Below, in pieces: positions 53,849-61,284 of a stretch of DNA of 64,000 nt (position 1 is its first letter; every line of letters begins with the position of its first letter). A model generated the notes under the pieces. That model was not told the DNA's origin and ran no database searches. It saw nothing but the letters and a program-made list of their open reading frames with translations. The stretch is from NCBI GenBank assembly GCA_946998295.1, contig CAMPYS010000002.1, positions 1 through 64,000 of the forward strand. Direction: 5' to 3'. A program made the translations under genes and the position numbers. This stretch comes from an uncultured Prevotella sp. (lineage in GTDB: Bacteria; Bacteroidota; Bacteroidia; Bacteroidales; Bacteroidaceae).

Positions 53849-55042
53849 CTAAAATTTTGTATCAGAAATAAAGTTGTTAACATTCCATTCATTTCTTATA
53901 ACTTCAAATTTATCATTTGGTAACTTGCGATAAATTATGGGAAAGTAATGTATAAATAGTGGTGAAAGCGTCATAGTATAAGCTCCAACTCTATTGAAAA
54001 TTATTTTATCTCCTACATTAAGCATTTTACTTTTAGAAGGTAACGTGAATAACCTATCGTATTCTAAACAAGTTAGCCCACATATTATTTGCTTTTGTAG
54101 ACAAAAAGTTTCTTGATTAGCGTAAATGAAAGATTTGAAATAATCATTTTTATGAAAGAGAGGATCTATATCATTACGTGTCCCATTTGTAGTTATAAAT
54201 ATCTGCCCATCGTGTTGTTTAACATCTATTACAGTGCAAATATATCTAAATGGAGATGCTAGAATAGCACTACCAGGCTCAACAATTATCGTACCCCCTC
54301 CCATTATATTAGTGTTTGTTAACTCCCGATAAATACCTTTTACATATTCATTAAATGTAGGCTTATTTTTCATTGGTCCATAGAATCCTCCACCTAAATC
54401 CCAGTATTTTAGTTCAAGTTTTAAGTATTCAATTATTGGTAATATGTATTTTATAACTTTTTGATAAAATCTTACACTTCGTGTTTTTGGTTCTTTATGC
54501 GTATGTATGCCAATAAGTTTTATATGTGATTTCGAGCAGATTAGTTTTATAGCTTTTTCTAAATCACCTGATTCGAAAGAAAATCCAAAACGGCTGTCAT
54601 CATTATTGTTTATAGCATCTTCAGGTGAAATTATTGAAGTATTAATATTAATCCTTATACCTAATTTATATATTTTGTTTTTTGGTAAGTCGTTTAACCA
54701 GTCTATTTCTCTCCATGTTTCGATGTTAACAATTGCATTATGTAATAGAGCGTCTAAAAAGGTTTCCTTAGATTTAAGAGGTCCATTATAAATAATATGT
54801 GATTTATCAAAGCCAACAGTTATTGCTAATTCGTATTCATGATATGATACAACCTCTGCATAACATCCGCATTCTTTAGCAATTTTCAAACAATAAGGAA
54901 GTGAATTCGTTTTTACAGAATATCCAATTATGTTTTTTTCAAATTTAGTATTTAAAGATGTTTTAAAGCTGTTAATGCAGTATTTTAAATCATTCTCATC
55001 AAAAATAAAACAAGGGGTTTGTAGCTTATTTAAATTGTACAT
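53849..55042 (-). CDS. PLP-dependent decarboxylase, DAP/ornithine fold type III (copy B)
   Basis: A 397-residue paralogue of the enzyme at 36036. The PLP Lys lies in GYSVKTNSLPYC, HTHKEPKTRS takes the place of the His motif, WDLGGGFYGP and EPGSAILAS bind PLP phosphate, and CGLTCLEYDRLF has the catalytic Cys. All catalytic residues match those of copy A, and long blocks such as HNAIVNIETWREIDWLN are identical. It is preceded by its own ATP-grasp gene (20 bp), so the two-gene module occurs twice. It ends a first segment of the locus; the 670-bp gap follows. Confidence 0.9.
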   Translation of the reverse strand: MYNLNKLQTPCFIFDENDLKYCINSFKTSLNTKFEKNIIGYSVKTNSLPYCLKIAKECGCYAEVVSYHEYELAITVGFDKSHIIYNGPLKSKETFLDALLHNAIVNIETWREIDWLNDLPKNKIYKLGIRININTSIISPEDAINNNDDSRFGFSFESGDLEKAIKLICSKSHIKLIGIHTHKEPKTRSVRFYQKVIKYILPIIEYLKLELKYWDLGGGFYGPMKNKPTFNEYVKGIYRELTNTNIMGGGTIIVEPGSAILASPFRYICTVIDVKQHDGQIFITTNGTRNDIDPLFHKNDYFKSFIYANQETFCLQKQIICGLTCLEYDRLFTLPSKSKMLNVGDKIIFNRVGAYTMTLSPLFIHYFPIIYRKLPNDKFEVIRNEWNVNNFISDTKF

Positions 55043-55061
55043 ATGAACTTATATTTAGTTA

Positions 55062-56000
55062 TTAAGAGATAATTTCCTCTTTATATCTTTTGCATAATAT
55101 TTGATTTTTATATTTTATAGGTTCTTGAATAGGTTTATTCATAAAGCAATTTATATTTGATGTAATCATATCATATCCTATAAAATTGCTATAAGCAATA
55201 CCTGCCGAGAATCTAGGATTAATATCTATAAGATAGTATTTATTATTATTTGATTTTATAAATTCCATATTTACGCATCCTATAATATTAATTTTATTTC
55301 CTATATATGAGGCTGCATTTATTAATTTCGTATTAGCATCTATTCTTACAGTTATGCCAGCTCCATTTTTTGTTCTTAATAATTCTTCACGTGGTATAGA
55401 AAAATCATTTCCAAAATTATCTCTAATATAGTCTATAGTAAAAATATTACCTTGAATAAATTCTTGGATGATATATTTTTTTTTATCAGCCACTAAGTCA
55501 AAATCATTTTTTGTATTTATTTTAATAATCCCTTCACTACTTCTTCCATTAAATGGTTTTGCAATAGCAGGAATTTTAAAATTTTCTTTTAATTCTTTTG
55601 ATGTAGTAAAATAGGGTATATTTATATTTTCATCAAATTGAAATATTTTGGATAATTCAAGTTTATTTCTTGCTATTTTTAGTGTATTTGCAGATTGCAT
55701 ACACAGTATTATATCTTTTTTAAATCTTTCTCTGTTTTTATTTATAATGTCTATTTCTAAATCTGTTAGAGGAATTATACAATTAATGTTTTCTTTTGCA
55801 GTTACTTGTAAAAGAAAATCAATATATTCTTTTTCTTTTGTTGCTAATGGAGCTTTATATACTTTGTAGCAATCGTTAGAAACTGCATGCCATTCACGTG
55901 GGTAAATATCTGTTCCTATTACCTTATGACCATTTTTTTTAAGTGTATTAATTACACAGTCTGCAGAGAAAGAGCCTATTGCAGTAATTAATATATTCAT
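55062..56000 (-). CDS. ATP-grasp ligase of polysaccharide locus (copy B)
   Basis: A 312-residue ATP-grasp protein: Rossmann-like start ILITAIGSFSADCVINTLKKNGHKVIGTD, IPAIAKPFNGRSSEGIIKI (phosphate loop, about residues 146-164), KYIIQEFIQGNIFTIDYI and the metal-binding YLIDINPRFSAGIAYSNFIGYD (about 253-274). It is in the same family as the enzyme at 35049 but differs strongly from it, with low visible identity outside the motifs. The adjacent decarboxylases, in contrast, are about 80 % identical. Acts presumably as a carboxylate-amine ligase. Confidence 0.87.
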   Translation of the reverse strand: MNILITAIGSFSADCVINTLKKNGHKVIGTDIYPREWHAVSNDCYKVYKAPLATKEKEYIDFLLQVTAKENINCIIPLTDLEIDIINKNRERFKKDIILCMQSANTLKIARNKLELSKIFQFDENINIPYFTTSKELKENFKIPAIAKPFNGRSSEGIIKINTKNDFDLVADKKKYIIQEFIQGNIFTIDYIRDNFGNDFSIPREELLRTKNGAGITVRIDANTKLINAASYIGNKINIIGCVNMEFIKSNNNKYYLIDINPRFSAGIAYSNFIGYDMITSNINCFMNKPIQEPIKYKNQILCKRYKEEIIS

Positions 56001-56108
56001 GTATTTACCAGTATTTAATAATTATTTATAATTCTGTTTTACTTTCATCATTGTAATATACTGTTGATCTGTCTTAATTATTTTCAAAAAGACAAATGAA
56101 TATTGATA

Positions 56109-57218
56109 TTATTTTTTTATTACATCAATAACTCTCTGTACATCTTCTTTAGAAAGTGTGTGATGCATAGGAAGGCATATTACACTATTAGCCAGATGTA
56201 TTGCATTTGTAAGATTATCTGCTCTTGAGCTTTCTAAACCTCTGTATGTAGGAAAATTACTGATTAAAGGATAGAAGTAACGTCGTGCAAATATATTATG
56301 TTGTTTTAACCTTGAATAGAGTTCATCACGAGTTAATCCATACTGTTCTGCATCCACGAAAATAGGAAAGTATGAGTAGTTGTGCTTTACACCAGGCATA
56401 TCTTCCCAAAAGTTTATACCATGAACTTCTTTCAATTCCTTGCGATAAGTAATTGCTACTTTTTTACGAGCAGCAATTGCTGCATCTACTTGTTTTAAAT
56501 TAAGTAAGCCATAGGCAGCACGAACCTCATCCATTTTACTATTTATACCTGGTGCGACTACTTCTGTCTCGCTCGCAAAACCAAAATTTTTAAGATAATC
56601 TATACGTTGTTTAAGTTTAGCATCATGCATTACCATCGCTCCACCTTCTATAGTATTATATACTTTTGTTGCATGAAAGCTTAAGGTTGCTATATCTCCT
56701 GCATTAATAATACTTATTCCATTAACTTCTACTCCAAATGCGTGTGCAGCATCGTAAATAACTTTTAAACCATATTTATCAGCTATACTTTGAATAGCAT
56801 CAACATTGCAAGGTTTCCCATAAACATGTACTGGTAATATAGCGGTAGTGCGAGGTGTAATAGATGCTTCTATTTTATTTGGATCTATGTTTCCTGTATG
56901 TGGGTCAATATCTACAAAAACAGGCTTGATACCATTCCACCATAGGGCATGAGTTGTAGCAACAAAACTATATGGAGTAGTAATAACTTCACCTGTTATG
57001 TGTAACGCCTGAAAGGCAGTTATAAGAGGAAGAGTACCATTAGTAAATAAACTAATATAAGGTACTTTTAGATATTTGCATAAAGCATTTTCTAATTGTT
57101 TGTGAAACGAACCATTATTTGTAATCCATTTACTTTCCCATATTTCTTTTAATATAATGTTGAATTCATCGAGTTTGGGGAGTAGTGGGGAAGTTACAGT
57201 TATTAATTTGCCAGCCAT
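56109..57218 (-). CDS. DegT/DnrJ/EryC1 aminotransferase (dTDP-sugar type)
   Basis: A PLP sugar aminotransferase of 369 residues: TNNGSFHKQLENALCKYLKVPYISLFTNGTLPLITAFQAL, DAAHAFGVEVNG with the PLP-binding Asp, and the catalytic Lys in LSFHATKVYNTIEGG (about residue 185). It resembles VioA/FdtB-like enzymes that form amino-dideoxy sugars. First gene of the locus, about 550 nt downstream of the proposed promoter. Its sugar product could carry the amide that the ATP-grasp ligase forms; this is inference. Confidence 0.88.
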   Translation of the reverse strand: MAGKLITVTSPLLPKLDEFNIILKEIWESKWITNNGSFHKQLENALCKYLKVPYISLFTNGTLPLITAFQALHITGEVITTPYSFVATTHALWWNGIKPVFVDIDPHTGNIDPNKIEASITPRTTAILPVHVYGKPCNVDAIQSIADKYGLKVIYDAAHAFGVEVNGISIINAGDIATLSFHATKVYNTIEGGAMVMHDAKLKQRIDYLKNFGFASETEVVAPGINSKMDEVRAAYGLLNLKQVDAAIAARKKVAITYRKELKEVHGINFWEDMPGVKHNYSYFPIFVDAEQYGLTRDELYSRLKQHNIFARRYFYPLISNFPTYRGLESSRADNLTNAIHLANSVICLPMHHTLSKEDVQRVIDVIKK

Positions 57219-57625
57219 TTAATTTCAAATATTTATTTACGGTCTTATTATGCGATATTAATTTTAGTGTATATTTAAATATAGAATTTTCTATATATTT
57301 TTGTTTAATATAATCTATTAGAACATACGTAAAAAGACAATAATAGGAACTATTACAGTAATATGTGTAAATAGTGTTGTACATATATTATATATACAAA
57401 TTATTAGAAACGTCTTTACAAAGCCAATTCCTCACATATCATCAGATGCGATACTATTAATTAGTTTATTGTGTTTTAATGGTATATTTTTGCATATCAT
57501 AAATTCTCATATACTTACAGAAAGAGCTAAAATTTTATATATTTTCCTTCATAAAAATGGGTACGATTAATATTGGAAATATTATTTTAAGATATATGTA
57601 TTATTATATATAGTTTTAAGTTGTT

Positions 57626-57685
57626 TTACGGTTTTAATCTCTCCTCCTCCTTATTTGGAACAAAGGAGTAAATGTTTTTAGCCAT
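57626..57685 (-). CDS. Possible 19-residue leader peptide
   Basis: A short frame, MAKNIYSFVPNKEEERLKP, starts about 80 nt after the proposed transcription start and overlaps the CTCCTT/AAGGAG hairpin. The sequence is richer in G+C and in charged codons than the surrounding AT-rich DNA, so it may be selected for coding. It resembles no protein I can name. It could be a regulatory upstream ORF or a remnant of a lost gene. Confidence 0.35.
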   Translation of the reverse strand: MAKNIYSFVPNKEEERLKP

Positions 57686-57695
57686 ATCCAACAAA

Positions 57696-57736
57696 ACTCT
57701 CCACATGTAGGCTATTATATTTATAGCCCGCAGAGT
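57696..57736 (-). promoter_or_regulatory. Hairpin in the polysaccharide leader RNA
   Basis: Inner stem GGCTAT/ATAGCC (57710-57715 with 57723-57728, 7-nt loop) is enclosed by ACTCT/AGAGT (57696-57700 with 57732-57736). It would form about 30 nt after the transcript start. No T tract follows, so it is not a simple terminator. Confidence 0.5.
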
Positions 57737-57767
57737 ACTTTGAGTCAGATTTTTGTGTTATTCGCTG

Positions 57768-57775
57768 CAAAGTTA
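57768..57775 (-). promoter_or_regulatory. -7 box of the polysaccharide locus promoter
   Basis: TAACTTTG on the minus strand (57775-57768). Transcription would begin near 57762 and run through the leader into the aminotransferase gene. The -33 element is not clear. Confidence 0.55.
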
Positions 57776-57997
57776 TGAAATACAACTGAAATATCTATAA
57801 GTTTTTATAATTATTTTATTATCTAATTTTTAAATTTGCTATTATCAAGTTATATTATATAAACGAAATAATAGCAATATGTTTATGAGTTTTATTTGTT
57901 TTCATTCTATTTTAATAAGGTATGACATAGTTGTAGATATTATTATATATTAATCAAAAGTAAGTATATTTGTATATACTTAAATGTTAGTATAAAT

Positions 57998-58029
57998 TTT
58001 GATTATTATTTTAATTGTTTGTAACTTTG
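57998..58029 (+). promoter_or_regulatory. Consensus promoter in front of the structured RNA
   Basis: TTTG (57998-58001), 20-nt spacer and TAACTTTG (58022-58029) match the Bacteroidetes consensus in full. Transcription would start near 58034, just upstream of the paired region of the candidate RNA. Confidence 0.75.
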
Positions 58030-58033
58030 CAAA

Positions 58034-58205
58034 AAAATAAAAGTGCAGTTGCTAATTACAATCTTGCAGTATCAGTCAAATTTAGATAGTCTGTTTATCT
58101 TTTTCATTCTAATATTGTACAAGAGCAGCAATTATCCCTGCACTAATTTATTACAAAATTACTATATTCTTAAATATATTGCAATACTAAAAAATTAGTA
58201 TTATC
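58034..58205 (+). ncRNA. Candidate structured non-coding RNA or leader
   Basis: From a full-consensus promoter, the RNA can form nested helices: AGTGCAG with CTGCACT (58042-58048 / 58138-58144), TTGCT with AGCAA (58049-58053 / 58127-58131), TACAAT with ATTGTA (58057-58062 / 58114-58119) and a small AGATA/TATCT hairpin inside. An 8-bp AATACTAA/TTAGTATT hairpin at 58183-58202 may end it, giving about 170 nt. A separate promoter at 58226-58257 serves the following gene, so the RNA may stand alone. A long closing stem with internal loops and this size recalls 6S-type RNAs, but I cannot confirm a family. It has no ORF of note. Confidence 0.5.
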
Positions 58206-58225
58206 TTAAATACCTATAAATAGTT

Positions 58226-58257
58226 ATTGTGAGTATTAATTAAAATATGTTTCTTTG
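58226..58257 (+). promoter_or_regulatory. Probable promoter of the RIC-LuxR regulator
   Basis: ATTG (58226-58229), a 20-nt spacer and TTTCTTTG (58250-58257, one mismatch to TAnnTTTG). The start near 58263 gives a leader of about 24 nt to the ATG at 58287. Confidence 0.5.
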
Positions 58258-58286
58258 CAAGAATATTCAAATACAAAGCGAACCAG

Positions 58287-59243
58287 ATGAAGAATAATAA
58301 GATGTACGAGTCCGATGATAAGATGATAAATCTTATTAGTGATAATTACAATCTATTGCAAGCTTTAGGTAGTTTCGGTATAAATTTAGGTTTTGGTGAT
58401 AAGACCGTTAGTGAAGTTTGTGATAGTCAGAACGTTGATACTTATACATTTCTTACCGTAGTTAATTTTACAATAAATGGTTATAAAGCTTTTGATGATG
58501 CCGATAGATTGTCATTGCCTACACTTGTTCAATATTTAAAAGCAAGTCATACCTATTATCTTGATTTCCAGTTACCTTTTATTCGTAAGAAATTAGTAGA
58601 TGCATTAGACGAGAGTGATAATTTAGCTCGTTTAATTTTAAAACTTTATGATGAATATGCACGAGATATTCGTAACCATATGAAGTATGAGGAGAAGAAT
58701 GTTTTTCCTTATGTTGATATTTTACTTTCAGGTAAGGCAGATAGTAGTTATACTATAGAAACATTTTCCAAGCATCATACCCAAACCGATGATAAACTTC
58801 GTGAATTAAAAAATATTATTATTAAATATCTTCCTTCCGATTCTCATCGCAATAGTCAGTTAACTGCTACATTATATGATATATATAATTGTGAGGCATG
58901 GCTTGACCAGCATGCAAATGTTGAGGAAGAAATACTTATTCCAGCTATTCGTCATTTAGAGTTAAAGAGTCGTCAGAATGATGTTAGTGTTAAGATTTCT
59001 TCTATGCTACACACTAATAATGATAATAGCGATATGCTTAGTGAGCGTGAAAAAGAAGTAATCATTAGTGTTGTTCAAGGTATGACTAATAAGGAAATAG
59101 CTGGTCATTTATGTATTTCAACAAATACTGTTATTACACATCGTCGAAATATCGCTCGCAAGCTTCAAATTCACTCACCTGCAGGTCTTACAATTTATGC
59201 TATTGTAAATAATTTAGTTGATATAAGTTCAGTTAGTTTGTAG
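58287..59243 (+). CDS. RIC/hemerythrin-type di-iron module fused to LuxR DNA-binding domain
   Basis: A 318-residue regulator in three parts. Residues about 17-62 resemble the ScdA/YtfE N-terminal domain (LLQALGSFGINLGFGDKTVSEVC). Residues about 80-230 form a hemerythrin-like bundle with the expected ligands: His in SHTYYLDFQ, HMKYEEKNVFPYVD, KHHTQTDDKL and QHANVEEEILIP. Residues about 252-315 are a LuxR/GerE helix-turn-helix (LSEREKEVIISVVQGMTNKEIAGHLCISTNTVITHRRNIARKL). Known RIC proteins repair Fe-S centres damaged by NO or oxidants; the fusion suggests a sensor of NO, oxygen or iron. It is followed by a second LuxR gene 50 bp downstream. Confidence 0.88.
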   Translation: MKNNKMYESDDKMINLISDNYNLLQALGSFGINLGFGDKTVSEVCDSQNVDTYTFLTVVNFTINGYKAFDDADRLSLPTLVQYLKASHTYYLDFQLPFIRKKLVDALDESDNLARLILKLYDEYARDIRNHMKYEEKNVFPYVDILLSGKADSSYTIETFSKHHTQTDDKLRELKNIIIKYLPSDSHRNSQLTATLYDIYNCEAWLDQHANVEEEILIPAIRHLELKSRQNDVSVKISSMLHTNNDNSDMLSEREKEVIISVVQGMTNKEIAGHLCISTNTVITHRRNIARKLQIHSPAGLTIYAIVNNLVDISSVSL

Positions 59244-59293
59244 TTATATTTTTTGTATGTGTACAAACTATTCTACTATATATTAGACATTAT

Positions 59294-59905
59294 ATGGATA
59301 TTAAGAAATTTACAGGAGGTCGTCCTCGCATAGCTATACTTGATCCTAACACATTGGCTGTTTTAGGATTAAAAAATATATTGCAGACAGTTATGCCAAT
59401 AGCTGATATAGTTTCATTTGTTTCATTTGAAGAGTTTTTTTTACATAATCCAGATAGTTTTTTCCATTTTTTTGTATCTCAAATTATAGTTCTTGAGCAG
59501 CGTAGTTATTTTGAGTCTCAACGTACTAAGACAATAGTGTTGACTATTTCCCGTAATCCTAATTCACAATTATCAGGCTTTCATAGTTTTTGTATTAACG
59601 TTTCAGAGGAATTACTTGTTAAAGACTTACTGAAGATAGTTCAGTATGGACATTCTGGAGGTAAGAATTTACCAAAATTTCCTAATGCTTTGACAAAAAA
59701 TCTATTGAGTGATAGAGAAATAGAAGTATTATCTTTAGTAGTTCAAGGATTGATAAACAAAGAAATAGCAAATAAATTGTGTATAAGTTTGACAACAGTT
59801 ATAAGTCATCGTAAGAATATTGTAGAAAAGTTAGGTATGAAGAGCGTATCAGCACTTACTATTTATGCTGTTATGCATGGTTATGTTGATATAAATAAGA
59901 TATAG
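59294..59905 (+). CDS. LuxR-type regulator with degenerate receiver domain
   Basis: A 203-residue protein. The C-terminal 60 residues are a LuxR HTH (LSDREIEVLSLVVQGLINKEIANKLCISLTTVISHRKNIVEKL) nearly the same as in the gene before it. The N-terminal ~120 residues have a receiver-like pattern (RIAILDPNTLAVLGLKNILQ), but the beta-3 strand FFVSQIIVLEQ has no Asp to phosphorylate and the beta-5 Lys is not seen. It is therefore probably not a phosphorylation-controlled response regulator. It is likely to be co-expressed with the RIC-LuxR protein and could pair with it. Confidence 0.85.
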   Translation: MDIKKFTGGRPRIAILDPNTLAVLGLKNILQTVMPIADIVSFVSFEEFFLHNPDSFFHFFVSQIIVLEQRSYFESQRTKTIVLTISRNPNSQLSGFHSFCINVSEELLVKDLLKIVQYGHSGGKNLPKFPNALTKNLLSDREIEVLSLVVQGLINKEIANKLCISLTTVISHRKNIVEKLGMKSVSALTIYAVMHGYVDINKI

Positions 59906-59934
59906 CATTCTAAGTTTATAGCTTATACAAAATT

Positions 59935-61248
59935 TTATAGGAAAGGTGATAGCAGGTGAGCTATCCAACCTCTCAGCCTTTGCCATGGAGTTCTCCATTT
60001 TTTCCAAATATGTTCTGTAAGTTTAAAGCTATCCTTTTTTTGTTGTTCAAAAAGTTTATCTAATTCTTTTGTAGTGTGTTTATCAACAATTACAGCATTA
60101 AGTTCTCTGTCCCATCTCAGGCTACGTGCATTAAGATTAGCAGAACCAATAGAGCAAAATTTTCCATCGACAGTTATTATTTTCGTATGGTGAAACCCTT
60201 TTTTGAAAATCCATACTATACACCCTTTCTTCATTAGTTTATGTGCATTATAGTAACCGCAGTCAGGAGTTAGTGGTATATCGCTCTTTACACTTAGTAG
60301 TATTTCAACTTTTACTCCTCTTTTAGCAGCATTTTTAAGTTCTTTCATTAGCGAGCTATTTAAAGTGAAATAGGGGTTTATAATTTTTATACTGTCTTTA
60401 GCTGCCTTTATAGCATTTAAATAGAATTGTCTTATAATTTTGCTCGAAGTCTTAGGCTCTTTATTTATAATTCCAACAAGTTTTTTTCCAGCCGTTTTTG
60501 TAGTATCAGGTTTTAAACCTTTTATATAATCTGCATTATTAATACCTCGATAGTATTTAGCTCCACTTACATTTTTTCCAGAAACAATAAACCACATCCT
60601 TAAGAATATTTTTTGTAGGGTGTTAATTTCATCTCCTTCAATTCTACAATGTAAGTCGTGCCATTCTCCTATTTTTTTAGTTCCTTTTATGTAGTAGTCT
60701 GCAATATTCATACCTCCAATATATCCAATTTTCCCATCAATAATAACAATTTTTCTATGGTCCCTATTGAATATATCATGTATCCAAGGAAATTGTATAG
60801 GCTTAAATTCGTATATTTCTATGCCTTGACTTCTTATTAATTTTAGCTGTTTAGAAGTCATAGGCTTGTTATTACTAAAGTTTCCGAAGCCATCAAAAAT
60901 AGCTCTTACTTCAATCCCTTGTTTAGCTTTTTTGCTCAATTTTTTTATTAATATTTTATTTATAGAGTCATTTCTAAAGTTAAAGTATTCTAAGTGTATT
61001 GATGAGCGTGCCTGTTCTATTGCTTTAAATAAATCATTAAATTTTTCTTGTCCATTAATTAGTAATGCAATAGAGTTATTAGAGCTAAAAGTTATATTTT
61101 GCCTTTTTAGAAAATGAATAATAGTCGAATCAGAAAATTGACTTTGTGCTTTAGTACTATTATTCATTATGATTACTATGAGTAATAAAATATTACGTAA
61201 GCTATATATAATTAGACGTTTGTTATCTAATAATGAAGAATTATTCAT
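59935..61248 (-). CDS. Phospholipase D / cardiolipin synthase-like protein
   Basis: A 437-residue PLD-family enzyme with an N-terminal hydrophobic segment (about residues 12-32). Two HKD motifs are present: HRKIVIIDGKIGYIGGMN (about residue 165) and HHTKIITVDGKFCSIGSANLNARS (about residue 355). The order and the second motif with NLNARSL fit bacterial cardiolipin synthase, which joins two phosphatidylglycerols. The C-terminal QRLRGWIAHLLSPFL is typical of this family. It is the last gene of the mscS-kdsA-kdsD-cls row, 36 bp from kdsD. Confidence 0.88.
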   Translation of the reverse strand: MNNSSLLDNKRLIIYSLRNILLLIVIIMNNSTKAQSQFSDSTIIHFLKRQNITFSSNNSIALLINGQEKFNDLFKAIEQARSSIHLEYFNFRNDSINKILIKKLSKKAKQGIEVRAIFDGFGNFSNNKPMTSKQLKLIRSQGIEIYEFKPIQFPWIHDIFNRDHRKIVIIDGKIGYIGGMNIADYYIKGTKKIGEWHDLHCRIEGDEINTLQKIFLRMWFIVSGKNVSGAKYYRGINNADYIKGLKPDTTKTAGKKLVGIINKEPKTSSKIIRQFYLNAIKAAKDSIKIINPYFTLNSSLMKELKNAAKRGVKVEILLSVKSDIPLTPDCGYYNAHKLMKKGCIVWIFKKGFHHTKIITVDGKFCSIGSANLNARSLRWDRELNAVIVDKHTTKELDKLFEQQKKDSFKLTEHIWKKWRTPWQRLRGWIAHLLSPFL

Positions 61249-61284
61249 TATACATTATAATAATTTGGGAATCTTTTTTACTTG

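Larger units (their letters stand above)
57219..57767 (-). other. Long untranslated leader of the polysaccharide locus
   Basis: The stretch between the -7 box at 57775-57768 and the first gene at 57218 has no protein gene of normal size. It holds a two-part hairpin (57696-57736), a second hairpin (57647-57668) and a 19-codon ORF (57685-57626). The remaining 400 bp up to the aminotransferase are AT-rich without further signal. Long leaders are known before Bacteroides capsule operons, where antitermination acts; here no UpxY-type antiterminator gene is in the window. Confidence 0.5.

Noticed and set aside
57166..57384. 72-codon minus-strand frame over the start of the aminotransferase gene
   Set aside because: It overlaps a well-supported gene in another frame and has a Tyr/Asn-rich random composition.
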